From assembly GCA_016210045.1 (NCBI GenBank), contig JACQUX010000023.1:1-64000 (forward strand): DNA of 64,000 nt, in the 5' to 3' direction. This document shows, piece by piece, positions 48,357 through 57,616 of this stretch. The notes under the pieces are model-generated. The model did no database searches. It worked only from the letters and a program-made list of their open reading frames with translations, and was not told the origin of the DNA. The translations under genes and the position numbers were made by a program. Within the stretch, counting starts at the first letter, position 1, and each line of letters starts with the position of its first letter. Source of the DNA: Deltaproteobacteria bacterium. GTDB lineage: Bacteria; UBA10199; GCA-002796325; JACPFF01.

Positions 48357-50831
48357 ATGAAGAGAGCGACCTGGACGACCGTGTTGAGTTGGGCCGTCGT
48401 GGCGCTGGTCGGCATGCTGCTGACCGGTCAGGCCGTTGCGAGCGAGGCGGAGCTGAATCTCCCACCGCTCACGACCGTGTACAACCTGTTTGGGCTGACC
48501 GTGGCGGGAACCACGCTGCTGAAATGGGGCATGGTGGTTTGCGGGCTCGGGATGGTTTTCGGCGTGATCGAGTTCAACAAGATCAAACGGCTCCCCGCGC
48601 ATCAATCGATGCTCGAGGTCTCGGACCTGATCTACCAGACCTGCAAGACGTATCTCTTCCAACAAGGGAAATTGCTCATCCTGCTCGAACTCTTCATCGG
48701 GGCCTGCATTGTCTATTACTTCGCCGCGCTGCAGCACACGCCGCTGCCGCAAGTCGCCACCATTCTGCTCTGGTCGGTGTTGGGCATCCTCGGCTCGTTC
48801 GGCGTCGCCTGGTTCGGCATCCGGATCAACACGTTGGCCAATAGCCGCACCGCGTTCGCGTCGCTCCAAGGGAAGCCGTATCCGGTCATGGACATCCCGC
48901 TCCGTTCCGGGATGTCGATCGGCGTGTTGCTCATCTGCGTTGAACTCCTGATGATGATCTTCATCTTGTTGTTCGTCGATCCGCTGAATGCCGGTGCGTG
49001 TTTTGTCGGCTTCGCGATCGGCGAATCGCTCGGTGCCTCCGCGTTGCGCGTCTGCGGCGGCATTTTCACCAAGATCGCCGACATCGGTGCCGACCTGATG
49101 AAAATTTTCTTCAACATTAAAGAAGACGACGCCCGCAATCCCGGCGTGATCGCGGACTGCACCGGCGACAATGCCGGCGACTCGGTCGGCCCGACCGCCG
49201 ACGGGTTCGAGACCTACGGTGTGACCGGTGTCGCGCTGATCAGCTTCATCGCGCTCGCAGTCGGCATGATGATGGGCCCGAACGGCCAACTGACGGCCAT
49301 GGACGGCGGTCCTGCCGTGCAAGCGAAACTGATCATCTGGATCTTCGCGATGCGCGTACTCATGATCGCCACCTCGATCGGGTCCTATTGGGTGAATGGC
49401 CTGATGTCGCGCGCGCGTTACGGCAATGCGAAGCAATTTAACTTCGAAGCCCCGCTCACGTCGCTGGTCTGGATCACGTCGCTGATCTCGATCGGCGTCA
49501 CTTATGGCGTGAGTGCGCTCCTGATCGGCGATATGGGCGCCGGCCTCTGGTGGAAACTCTCCACGATCATCAGCTGCGGCACCATTGCTGCCGCGCTGAT
49601 CCCGGAATTCACCAAGGTCTTCACCTCGGCCAAATCGAAACACGTCGCCGAGATCGTGCGCGCGTCGCGCGAAGGCGGCGCCTCGCTGACCATCCTCTCC
49701 GGCTTAGTGGCCGGTAATTTCAGCGCCTTCTGGAAAGGGATGGTCTTGGTCGGCCTCATGTTCGTGGCCTACCTCACCAGCCAGTTAGGCTTGGAACATT
49801 TCATGGTCTATCCGGCGGTGTTTGCATTCGGCTTGGTCGCGTTCGGCTTCCTCGGCATGGGACCAGTCACGATCGCGGTCGACAGCTACGGCCCGGTGAC
49901 TGACAACGCCCAATCGGTGTTCGAACTCTCGCAAATCGAGTCCATTCCGAACGCGAGCCAAGTGATCGAACAGGAATTCGGCTTCAAACCCGACTTCAAA
50001 CTCGGCAAGCATTTCTTGGAAGAAAACGATTCGGCAGGGAACACGTTCAAGGCCACGGCCAAGCCGGTGCTGATCGGAACCGCGGTCATCGGCGCTACGA
50101 CGATGATCTTCGCGATCATCCTGAAGCTCAAACTGCGGCTCGACCTGCTCGATCCGCGCGTGTTGCTCGGCATGGTCACCGGCGGGTCCGTCATTTATTG
50201 GTTCTCCGGCGCGTCGATCCAAGCGGTCACCACCGGCGCACACCGCGCGGTGGAATTTATCAAGCGAAACATTCGGCTCGAGGGTGTCACGAAGGCCTCG
50301 GTGAAAGACTCGAAAGAAGTCGTGAAGATCTGCACCCAATACGCACAAAGCGGCATGATCAACATCTTCGGCGTGATCTTTTCCTTCACGTTGGCATTCG
50401 CCTGTTTCGATCCGACCTTCTTCGCCAGCTACCTGATCTCGATCGCCGTCTTCGGCCTGTTCCAAGCCATGTTCATGGCCAATGCCGGCGGGGCGTGGGA
50501 CAACGCCAAAAAAGTGGTCGAAGTCGATCTGAAAGAAAAGGGGACACCGCTCCATTCCGCGACTGTCGTCGGCGATACCGTCGGCGATCCGTACAAAGAC
50601 ACCTCGTCGGTGGCGTTGAACCCGATCATCAAGTTCACGACGCTGTTCGGCCTGCTCGCCGTCGAGATCGCTGTCTCTGCGAAGACCACGGCGCTCTACA
50701 TCGGCGTGGTCCTGTTCGTCGTGGGCCTCTTCTTCGTCGGCCGCTCTTTCTACGGGATGCGGATCGGCGGTACCGACACCAACGCCCAAGATCACAGCGA
50801 ACCGCAACGCCAAGTCCACACTGGGACGTAA
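48357..50831 (+). CDS. hppA: Membrane-bound ion-translocating pyrophosphatase
   Basis: This 824-residue multi-pass protein couples pyrophosphate hydrolysis to ion export. The start ATG 48357 follows a strong AAGGAGAGG. Signature blocks are ADIGADLMK, EDDARNPGVIADCTGDN (substrate site), GPTADGFETYG, AVDSYGPVTDNAQ, and a C-terminal ANAGGAWDNAKK and VVGDTVGDPYKDT. The GNTFKA block has lysine where potassium-dependent enzymes carry alanine, so it is expected to be potassium-independent and therefore a proton pump. A first TM/leader segment (residues 8-24) looks cleavable. The GPTADGF variant differs from the usual GMAADLF. Confidence 0.95.
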   Translation: MKRATWTTVLSWAVVALVGMLLTGQAVASEAELNLPPLTTVYNLFGLTVAGTTLLKWGMVVCGLGMVFGVIEFNKIKRLPAHQSMLEVSDLIYQTCKTYLFQQGKLLILLELFIGACIVYYFAALQHTPLPQVATILLWSVLGILGSFGVAWFGIRINTLANSRTAFASLQGKPYPVMDIPLRSGMSIGVLLICVELLMMIFILLFVDPLNAGACFVGFAIGESLGASALRVCGGIFTKIADIGADLMKIFFNIKEDDARNPGVIADCTGDNAGDSVGPTADGFETYGVTGVALISFIALAVGMMMGPNGQLTAMDGGPAVQAKLIIWIFAMRVLMIATSIGSYWVNGLMSRARYGNAKQFNFEAPLTSLVWITSLISIGVTYGVSALLIGDMGAGLWWKLSTIISCGTIAAALIPEFTKVFTSAKSKHVAEIVRASREGGASLTILSGLVAGNFSAFWKGMVLVGLMFVAYLTSQLGLEHFMVYPAVFAFGLVAFGFLGMGPVTIAVDSYGPVTDNAQSVFELSQIESIPNASQVIEQEFGFKPDFKLGKHFLEENDSAGNTFKATAKPVLIGTAVIGATTMIFAIILKLKLRLDLLDPRVLLGMVTGGSVIYWFSGASIQAVTTGAHRAVEFIKRNIRLEGVTKASVKDSKEVVKICTQYAQSGMINIFGVIFSFTLAFACFDPTFFASYLISIAVFGLFQAMFMANAGGAWDNAKKVVEVDLKEKGTPLHSATVVGDTVGDPYKDTSSVALNPIIKFTTLFGLLAVEIAVSAKTTALYIGVVLFVVGLFFVGRSFYGMRIGGTDTNAQDHSEPQRQVHTGT

Positions 50832-50837
50832 TTGGTG

Positions 50838-51620
50838 TTACAAACACACCACGATGAGTGCCTTTCCGGATGTGAAGAGGAACGCCGGCGTGTCGGTGGT
50901 GCCGCGGATGGTGCAGTGGATCTCTTTGCCGCCCGATTTCAATACCGCGTTGCCGCTGATGGCGCCGGTGGCGGTCCACTCTTCGGTGGTCCCGCTGATC
51001 TCTGACTCGAACGCGAGGGCGAAACTGACTGCGGCCCCGACGCCCTGACTGAGCGAAAATGTGCCGCTCAGTTGTTGCTCGATCGCCAATGTGTTGTTGC
51101 CGGAGAATCCCTCCTTGGCGCAAAAGGCCGCGCGACCTTGGCTGGCCGTCACCGTCCCGGTCAGTCGGGAAGATCCACTCAGCGCGCTTAACTTCCCCGC
51201 AATCGTGCCGGTCTGCGTCTGCAATGCAATCGTGATGTCGTCTTCTTCGCGCATCCCATCCGCCTCGACGGCCGACAGCGTGGAATATCCCGAGACACTG
51301 ACGACCTTGCCATCTGGCTCGAACGTGACGGTCAGACTCCCCGTATTGCAGAACTCCTGCCGCCGGGTCTCCGCGGCCGCATCGCCATCGATCGCGATTT
51401 CGTTGTCGTACGTTTCGTCGTAACTCTCCATCACCGCCGTTGCGGCATCGGCCACGACCGCTTCGGCGGACTCGCCATCGCTCAGATCGAGACTCGGCCC
51501 GACGCCTTCTTGCACCTCGGCCACGCTCGGCTCCGTCGCGTTGTCCCCGTCTCCGCACGCCGCGAGCGCGCCGACGCCGCAGCAGATCACCAACACTCCC
51601 ATACCGATACGCATGCGCAT
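50838..51620 (-). CDS. Predicted lipoprotein of unknown function
   Basis: This 260-residue protein has a signal peptide with lipobox ALAAC (Cys22). An acidic Asp/Glu/Ala-rich stretch (25-75) is followed by a beta-rich domain with repeated Thr/Ser/Gly strands (SLTVTFEPDGKVVSVSG..., NTLAIEQQLSGTFSLSQG). Three further cysteines may form disulphides (EFCNTG, AFCAKE, IHCTIR). It shares no recognised family motif. It is convergent with hppA, ending six bases after the hppA stop. Likely periplasmic or outer-membrane. Confidence 0.8.
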   Translation of the reverse strand: MRMRIGMGVLVICCGVGALAACGDGDNATEPSVAEVQEGVGPSLDLSDGESAEAVVADAATAVMESYDETYDNEIAIDGDAAAETRRQEFCNTGSLTVTFEPDGKVVSVSGYSTLSAVEADGMREEDDITIALQTQTGTIAGKLSALSGSSRLTGTVTASQGRAAFCAKEGFSGNNTLAIEQQLSGTFSLSQGVGAAVSFALAFESEISGTTEEWTATGAISGNAVLKSGGKEIHCTIRGTTDTPAFLFTSGKALIVVCL

Positions 51621-51699
51621 ATTTGCCCCTTTCGCGAGTACATCCTATATCGGCACCAGGCCCAGAAAGTTGCCTGAGTCGGCCTGACTTCCTTAGCTG

Positions 51700-51780
51700 C
51701 CCCTCGCCCCGACGGGGGAGGGGCCCCCGCCCATTGGCCGGCGGGCAGGCGCCGTAGGCGGGGGGAGAGGGTCCCCACTG
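51700..51780. repeat. GC-rich palindrome cluster
   Basis: A hairpin CCCTCGCCCC-GAC-GGGGGAGGG (one internal mismatch) is followed by CCCGCC-CATTG-GCCGGCGGG and by further partly complementary GGCGCC-type bases. It resembles the dispersed short hairpins with 3-base loops seen at 13.1-13.2, 30.3 and 60.4 kb. No gene is seen in 51621-51788. The C-terminus of the EamA gene runs up to this element. Confidence 0.6.
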
Positions 51781-51788
51781 CGATGCAC

Positions 51789-52868
51789 TTAGGCCGCTGT
51801 GCGATGGGGGTGGCCGGTCTGGCGCCGGGGGCGGTGGTGATACGCCTGGGGACACCAACGGAATCGGGCGCGTCGCCGGGGAAGGAGCGCATAGACGGGT
51901 GGGGGGAGCCACTGCGCGATGGGGTATGAATCCGCGGCGTACGAGCGCTCAACGAGTGCTGCGGCATGCATGGGGATCCAGCGGCTCGGCACTGTCCCGC
52001 CCCGCACTCGATGTGCGGCAAAGGCGGGGTCGAGGCGAAACAGCAGGCCGACGGCTCCGAGGATCAGTGTGCCACCGGTCAGCAGTTGCGGCGTGAGCGG
52101 CTCACCGAGCAGTCCCACGGCCAACAAGCTGCCGCAGACCGGTTGCAGGAACCACGCGATCGCGATGCTCGAGACTCGCAGTTGCCGCAGCGCGCGCAAC
52201 CAAAGATACGTTCCGAACGCGGAACATCCGAGGCCGAGGTAGCCGAGCGCCGTCCATCCCTGCCACGAGAGTCCATGGATGTATGCCCATGTGGTCGTGG
52301 ATTGGAACGGGAGCAGGTACAACGCGGCACAGCCCAGGCACGCGGCGAGCACTTGGGTTGGGGCATAGCGCGCGACGACCGGTTTCAGCAGGACGGCGAG
52401 CGTCGCCTCGCAGATCACGGCGATCAAATAGAGACAATTGCCCGCGAGCAACGCACTGTTGCCGCCGCCCGAGAGCGTGAGAAATCCGAGTACGGCCATC
52501 CCGAGGGCCATGGCTTGTAACGGACGAATCCCTTCGCGCAAGAAACACGCGGCAAAGACGATCATGGTGATCGGTTCCATCGCGACGATCAGCGCGCCGA
52601 CGCTGGCCGCAGAGCGTCGCAATGACTCCGCTTGCAGCAGCGAAGCGATCGTGAACGCGAGTGCTGTGGCTAAGGCAATGCGGCCCCACACGGCCCACGG
52701 CATCGGTTGGAACCCTCGGCGCCATACGAAGGGGAGGATGACGAGTGCGGCCAACGTATGGCGCATCCACACGAAGGTCAGCGGTGGCAGTGTGTCTGCG
52801 GCCACGGCGGTACAAGTCGGCGTGGCGGCGTAGAGGAGATTGAGCAGTAAGAGTAGAGCAATGCTCAT
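51789..52868 (-). CDS. EamA/DMT-family transporter with long basic tail
   Basis: This 359-residue protein has about ten hydrophobic segments in its first ~280 residues, in two EamA repeats (SVGALIVAMEPITMIVFA in the first; SIAIAWFLQPVCGSLLA in the second). DMT exporters move amino acids, metabolites or drugs; the substrate is unknown. The last ~75 residues are Arg/Pro/His-rich and unlike the family, and run into the palindromic DNA at 51.7-51.8 kb. A lost stop or an old frameshift is likely. The ATG at 52868 fits the family start. Confidence 0.87.
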   Translation of the reverse strand: MSIALLLLLNLLYAATPTCTAVAADTLPPLTFVWMRHTLAALVILPFVWRRGFQPMPWAVWGRIALATALAFTIASLLQAESLRRSAASVGALIVAMEPITMIVFAACFLREGIRPLQAMALGMAVLGFLTLSGGGNSALLAGNCLYLIAVICEATLAVLLKPVVARYAPTQVLAACLGCAALYLLPFQSTTTWAYIHGLSWQGWTALGYLGLGCSAFGTYLWLRALRQLRVSSIAIAWFLQPVCGSLLAVGLLGEPLTPQLLTGGTLILGAVGLLFRLDPAFAAHRVRGGTVPSRWIPMHAAALVERSYAADSYPIAQWLPPPVYALLPRRRARFRWCPQAYHHRPRRQTGHPHRTAA

Positions 52869-52887
52869 GGCAGTCCCCGGCGATTGT

Positions 52888-53057
52888 TGTGGATGAGCCG
52901 GCCAATAGGCCTGTGGACAACTGTTGGCAAATTGATTTTTCTTCGTTGCGGGATGGTTCGATTTTTCAGCGCATATCGTCTCGCCTTTCAATCACTACTT
53001 GATGCCCATCGTGCGGAGTGGTCCACAGCGAGGCAGTTTTCCACAATCTCATCCACA
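52888..53057. promoter_or_regulatory. Cluster of five DnaA-box-like 9-mers
   Basis: Near-matches to TTATCCACA or its complement occur as TGTGGATGA (52888-52896), TGTGGACAA (52912-52920), TGGTCCACA (53019-53027), TTTTCCACA (53037-53045) and TCATCCACA (53049-53057). Four have one mismatch and one has two. Both orientations are present. AT-rich tracts follow (52930-52960 and a T-run at 53154-53162). This is an oriC-like or DnaA-regulated arrangement. No dnaA, dnaN or parAB gene is in the window, so its role is unproven. Confidence 0.5.
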
Positions 53058-53288
53058 GTGTCGGATGAGTCTGGGCAATGGCGTGCGGGCCCGCGCGGAT
53101 GCCGGGTACCGCACCACCCAAAACGGGTGAGAAATGATCCCTATCAGCTGGGATTTTTTTTAATTCTGAGAATGTGACGTTGCTCGGGATTTGAAACAAA
53201 ACATAGTCATCATGCGGAGATAAAAAAATGTCTCTCCCGGCCTGTCCCGTGGCACATCGCTTGCTCTTTTTTGCTGCTGGGAGGGTCG

Positions 53289-53555
53289 ATGGACCCGATG
53301 TGGAACCAGCAGCAATGCGTGGCGTTGATCCTGGAGCGGGCGGTCCAACTCAGCCAGGGCGACTTGCAAGGCGGTCACCCCGCCGTCCTCAGTTGCGGCG
53401 GAATCTTCGTGCCGCGCCCCAGACCGATGAGCATCTCCGATCCCCTCTACCACATCCTCTACACCCCAAACGACCAACAACCCGCCAAGGTTGTCAGCGC
53501 GTTGATCACCAAAAATCTGCTCGATGAGATCCTGAACAAAGATCGCGTGAATTAA
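53289..53555 (+). CDS. Small hypothetical protein
   Basis: This 88-residue protein has a well placed GGGAGGG site seven bases before ATG 53289. Sequence is helical at the start (QQQCVALILERAVQLSQG) and again at the end (PAKVVSALITKNLLDEILNK). No family is recognised. It follows the DnaA-box cluster and converges with the unknown protein gene ending at 53586. It may be real, because the start site is good and composition is normal. Confidence 0.5.
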   Translation: MDPMWNQQQCVALILERAVQLSQGDLQGGHPAVLSCGGIFVPRPRPMSISDPLYHILYTPNDQQPAKVVSALITKNLLDEILNKDRVN

Positions 53556-53585
53556 CGGCAGTGCGTACGTTTCGGACGATCGCTC

Positions 53586-55034
53586 TTACTTCTGCGGTTT
53601 CTTGAGGGCGGTGTGCAGCAGCTCCGGAGTCCCGGCCCGGCGGGCGAGCGCGAGCGATGGCGCATCGTGCAGCGGCACGACATAGGCAGTCTTATAGAAA
53701 CAGGCCCCCCGTTCTGTATAGATAAAGTGATCGAGGTAGCAGTGCCCGTACGGACCCGGCAGCGTGTGGATATGCGGGCGGGCGGGGAGATGTTGAATAC
53801 GCGAGGCATCCCACGCAACCGATGGATCGCCCTCCACGATGGCCAATTGCGGTTTGACCGCCGCCGTGGCTTGGGCATTGGCCTTATCCACCAGGAGTTC
53901 GTACAGGAGCAATTCCCCCGAGGCTCCCGTAAACGGATCATGGAGCACGACGACATCCGCCTTCGCGAAGTCCTCGGCCCGATAGTACTTCTTCCCACTG
54001 CGCTGGAACGCAAAGCGGATCGTGATCGGGTGTCCGCGATACGTCACGACGATGCCCCGTTCCCACCCCTCTTCTCCGGTAAAGCGCTGGAGCGGCAAGA
54101 CGTCGACTTTTTCGAAGAGCGGCTGCCCATCGATCTCGAGTTGAGTGCCAACCTGGAGGTTCCTGACTAGATGGAAAAATGCAAACGGGTCGATCTCTGT
54201 CTCGGTGATCCGGACGGTATCGACCTTTCCTTGCTCCACCAGCCGCATCGCGGTGACGAGCGGCGCGATATGACTTCCGGAGGCCGGATAGAGCATTTCC
54301 AGGTTCCGGGCCTGAATCGCCGCTGGCAATTGCTGTGCCACGATATCGGCGAGGGCATAAAACGCTTGGACGCTGCGCAGATCGTCCACCTGACGGAGCG
54401 GCAGCGCGTCCAACAGCTGGTCGAACGGATGCGGTATGCGATCACGCATGTAATATTGGGTATACTCGGCGCGTCGGGTCTCCCAGTAGTTGGTCAGATA
54501 CATCTTGGCATCGACAGCGCGCACTTGTTGGGCCGGCAGCGACTCGGCATAGAATGATGGGAAGGCCTTGGGGCGCTGCCGTGCTGCTGCGGCATAGCTC
54601 GTTTCTGCAGAGGGCATAAATCGTTGGGCGACAAACAAGGCCTCCGTGCCGGGATCGACGCGAGCCGGGTCGCCGCCTCTTTCCGTTGCATCTCGTTTCC
54701 AGAAGCGGAAATGTTCGCGTAGTGCGTTCCCTAATTTCCATTTGAGATTCTTGTCGAGGGCCTGCGGATTGTCTGCGGCAAACCACGCCGTGAGGTCGCG
54801 TATCGTCATCCCCTCGAAGCGGCTCACCCGCGAGGGGTCGGCGGCGCGGTCCGGCGGCGGGGGGGCATCCTTATCCTCCTGGCGCCAGGCCTTTCGGGCC
54901 TCTTGTCGCCGCACCCCGATGTCATCTTGGGATTCACGAAAATATTCGGTCGGGCTCAACGCGGTAGCGTCGCGCACTTGCCGCGTCTGGTGTTCAGCGG
55001 TGTCTGGAGGGCGGGTAGAAATCGGAGGAGCCAT
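53586..55034 (-). CDS. Uncharacterised protein with methyltransferase-like central motif
   Basis: This 482-residue protein has a charged, Pro-rich N-terminus (1-75), a helical region with many Arg/Tyr (75-240), and then a segment LEMLYPASGSHIAPLVTAM, followed by VRITETEID. This resembles a SAM-binding motif I and acidic strand end, though PASGS is a variant of the usual GxGxG. A later DVVVLHDPFTGA could be the motif IV equivalent. No signal peptide or TM segment is clear. The fold assignment is tentative. The upstream end at 55034 uses ATG; a downstream start is possible. The gene is separate from mtnA by about 100 bases. Confidence 0.65.
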   Translation of the reverse strand: MAPPISTRPPDTAEHQTRQVRDATALSPTEYFRESQDDIGVRRQEARKAWRQEDKDAPPPPDRAADPSRVSRFEGMTIRDLTAWFAADNPQALDKNLKWKLGNALREHFRFWKRDATERGGDPARVDPGTEALFVAQRFMPSAETSYAAAARQRPKAFPSFYAESLPAQQVRAVDAKMYLTNYWETRRAEYTQYYMRDRIPHPFDQLLDALPLRQVDDLRSVQAFYALADIVAQQLPAAIQARNLEMLYPASGSHIAPLVTAMRLVEQGKVDTVRITETEIDPFAFFHLVRNLQVGTQLEIDGQPLFEKVDVLPLQRFTGEEGWERGIVVTYRGHPITIRFAFQRSGKKYYRAEDFAKADVVVLHDPFTGASGELLLYELLVDKANAQATAAVKPQLAIVEGDPSVAWDASRIQHLPARPHIHTLPGPYGHCYLDHFIYTERGACFYKTAYVVPLHDAPSLALARRAGTPELLHTALKKPQK

Positions 55035-55132
55035 GTCGCTTCATCGGCAGCGCGCAGAAAAAGTTGCGTACTTTTTTCAGCGGGCGTGTGTCCGGCGACG
55101 CGCATCCGAAGACGTACGCACTTGCGCACGTC

Positions 55133-56185
55133 TCATCCACTCCAACTCGAGACGCTGCGCAGCGAATCGGGGTAGGGGGCGCGGGCTAGGCCGCGTTCGG
55201 TGATGATTGCGGAGATCAGGCTGGCCGGTGTGATGTCGAATGCGGGGTTGTAGATGCCGACTTGTGCCGGTGTGATTTGGGTATGCCCGATGTGCGTAAC
55301 TTCGCGCGGATCGCGCTCTTCGATTGGGATATGCGCCCCGTCCGTGGTATTCAGGTCGATCGTGGAACACGGCGCCGCGACATAGAACGGGATGTGATGA
55401 TACTGCGCACAAACCGCCACACTGTAGGTGCCGATCTTGTTCGCGACGTCGCCGTTCGCCGCGACGCGATCTGCGCCGACGATGACTTTATCGATCCGGC
55501 CCTGTTGCATCAGGAATCCCGCCGTACTGTCGGTGATCACGGTAATTTGCATCCCGTATTTCTGTAACTCCCAGGCCGTGAGTCGCGAGCCTTGCAAGAA
55601 CGGACGCGTTTCGTCGACGTAGACATGAATGCGCTTGCCTTCTTCCTGCGCGCGATACAGCACCGCGAGCGCCGTACCGAATCCGGCCGTGGCCAGCGCG
55701 CCCGCGTTGCAGTGGGTCAGGATGGTGTCGCCGTTTTTCAGCAACGTGTCGCCGTGCCGCCCGATCGCGAGCGAGGTCTCGAGGTCTTCCTGATAAATCC
55801 GCAGCGCTTCGTCTTTCATTGCGGCGACAATTGCGGGCAGACCGTTGTTGCGCATGCCCTGCGAGACGCGAAGCATGCGTTCAATTGCCCAACGGAGATT
55901 GATGGCCGTCGGCCGCGTGCCGAGCAACGTTTCCGCCACGCGATGCAGTTTGTCTTCAAACGCGGCGTAGGTGCTGACGCCGATCCCCATCGCGCCGAGC
56001 GTCATCCCGAACGCTGCGGCCACGCCGATCGCCGGAGCGCCGCGCACCACGAGGTCGCGAATCGCATCGGCGACGCCTTTGTAATCGCCGCAGCTGAGAT
56101 AAACTTCTTGCAGCGGGAGTTTGCGTTGGTCGAGCAACAGGACTTTGTCGCCTTGCCATTCGATCGGTTTGATTAACGGAATCAT
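55133..56185 (-). CDS. mtnA: Methylthioribose-1-phosphate isomerase
   Basis: This 350-residue enzyme of methionine salvage converts 5-methylthioribose-1-phosphate to the ribulose form. The catalytic Cys is in ILTHCNAGALATAGFG and the Asp in VIVGADRVAANGDVANKIGTY. N-terminal RDLVVRGAPAIGVAAA also matches. It starts at ATG 56185, three bases after the gatB stop, so it is the last gene of a gatC-gatA-gatB-mtnA operon. No mtnB, mtnC, mtnD, mtnK or mtnN is seen; the RuBisCO-like protein at 18.1 kb could be a downstream step. Confidence 0.96.
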   Translation of the reverse strand: MIPLIKPIEWQGDKVLLLDQRKLPLQEVYLSCGDYKGVADAIRDLVVRGAPAIGVAAAFGMTLGAMGIGVSTYAAFEDKLHRVAETLLGTRPTAINLRWAIERMLRVSQGMRNNGLPAIVAAMKDEALRIYQEDLETSLAIGRHGDTLLKNGDTILTHCNAGALATAGFGTALAVLYRAQEEGKRIHVYVDETRPFLQGSRLTAWELQKYGMQITVITDSTAGFLMQQGRIDKVIVGADRVAANGDVANKIGTYSVAVCAQYHHIPFYVAAPCSTIDLNTTDGAHIPIEERDPREVTHIGHTQITPAQVGIYNPAFDITPASLISAIITERGLARAPYPDSLRSVSSWSG

Positions 56186-56188
56186 CGC

Positions 56189-57616
56189 TCAGCCCAATTT
56201 CTTTTTGAGAAGTGCTTGCAACAGTTGCGGATTCGCTTGCCCCTTCGTCTGTTTCATCACTTGGCCGATGAAAAACGCCAACAAATTCGTCTTGCCCGCG
56301 CGATACGCCGCCACATTGGCCGCGTTGGCGGCCAAGATCGCGTCGATCACCGGTTCCAACGCGGCCGGATCGCTGACTTGCTTCAGTCCTTGCTGCTGAA
56401 TGATCGTCTCGGGATCGGCGCCGTCTTGATACATGACTTCAAACACGCCCTTCGCCATTTTTCCGGTGATCGTCCCGTCTTCAATGCGTTTCACTAAAGT
56501 GGCCAAATGCGCCGGCGTGATCTTAGCCTGCGCGATGTCGAGGTTGGCGGCATTTAGTCGCCCTTGCAGTTCGGACGTGATCCAGTTGCACAACGCCTTC
56601 GGGCTCGCGTGATGGCCGATGGCGGCTTCGAAGAAATGCGCCACCTGTTGGTCGGCCGTCAACACGCGGGCGTCGTATTCGCTGAGTCCCAACGCGCGCA
56701 CGTAGCGTTCCATTTTTTGCTGCGGCAGTTCGGGCAGCGCACCCCGAATGGCTTCCAACCACGCGGCCTCGACCTGGAGCGGACACAAGTCGGGGTCGGG
56801 AAAATAGCGATAATCGTGTGCCTCTTCCTTGCTGCGCAACGATGCGGAGCGTCCGGCAGCCTCGTCCCAGAGCCGTGTTTCCTGTTCCACGCGTCCGCCG
56901 GCCTCGAGGACTGCGATTTGGCGCTGCATTTCGTAAGTAATCGCGTGTTCCAAGAAGCGAAACGAATTGAGATTCTTCAATTCCGTGCGCGTGCCGAACG
57001 CCTTGCTGCCGACCGGCCGCATCGAAATATTCGCGTCGCAGCGCAGCGACCCTTCTTGCATGTTCCCGTCGCAGATGCGGAGGTACATCAGGATATTGCG
57101 CAACTGTTTCAGATACGCCGTGGCCTCCGCCGTGGAGCGCAAGTCCGGCCCGCTGACGATTTCAATCAGCGGTACCGACGAGCGATTCAGATCGACATGG
57201 CTGTACCGATCGTGCGCGTCGTGCAGCAGCTTGCCCGCGTCTTCTTCCATATGGATGCGTTGGATCGTGATCCGCTTCGTGGCGCCGTCGAGGTCGCAAT
57301 CCAAAAACCCATGTTCGCACAGCGGACGTTCATATTGCGAGATCTGATAGCCCTTCGGGAGATCGGGATAGAAATAATTCTTCCGCGCAAAGACACTGCG
57401 CGGCGCGATCGTGCACTGCAACGCCAATCCGGCGCGAATCGCAAACTCCACGGCCGTGCGATTCAGGACCGGCAACGCCCCGGGCTGCCCGGTGCAGACC
57501 GGACAGATGTTCGTATTCGGCGGCGCGCCGAACGTGGTCGGACAGCCACAAAAGAGCTTACTCTGCGTCAGCAACTGCGCGTGGACTTCTAATCCGATCA
57601 CGGGTTCGTAATTCAT
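56189..57616 (-). CDS. gatB: Asp-tRNA(Asn)/Glu-tRNA(Gln) amidotransferase subunit B
   Basis: This 475-residue subunit positions the mischarged tRNA and activates it with ATP. The start ATG 57616 gives the conserved NYEPVIGLEVHAQL. The zinc-like cysteine cluster FCGCPT... NICPVCTGQPG, the KNYFYPDLPKGYQISQ block and the HMEEDAGK block are present, as is the C-terminal YqeY-like domain. It overlaps gatA by four bases. Needed where GlnRS and/or AsnRS is missing. Confidence 0.97.
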   Translation of the reverse strand: MNYEPVIGLEVHAQLLTQSKLFCGCPTTFGAPPNTNICPVCTGQPGALPVLNRTAVEFAIRAGLALQCTIAPRSVFARKNYFYPDLPKGYQISQYERPLCEHGFLDCDLDGATKRITIQRIHMEEDAGKLLHDAHDRYSHVDLNRSSVPLIEIVSGPDLRSTAEATAYLKQLRNILMYLRICDGNMQEGSLRCDANISMRPVGSKAFGTRTELKNLNSFRFLEHAITYEMQRQIAVLEAGGRVEQETRLWDEAAGRSASLRSKEEAHDYRYFPDPDLCPLQVEAAWLEAIRGALPELPQQKMERYVRALGLSEYDARVLTADQQVAHFFEAAIGHHASPKALCNWITSELQGRLNAANLDIAQAKITPAHLATLVKRIEDGTITGKMAKGVFEVMYQDGADPETIIQQQGLKQVSDPAALEPVIDAILAANAANVAAYRAGKTNLLAFFIGQVMKQTKGQANPQLLQALLKKKLG

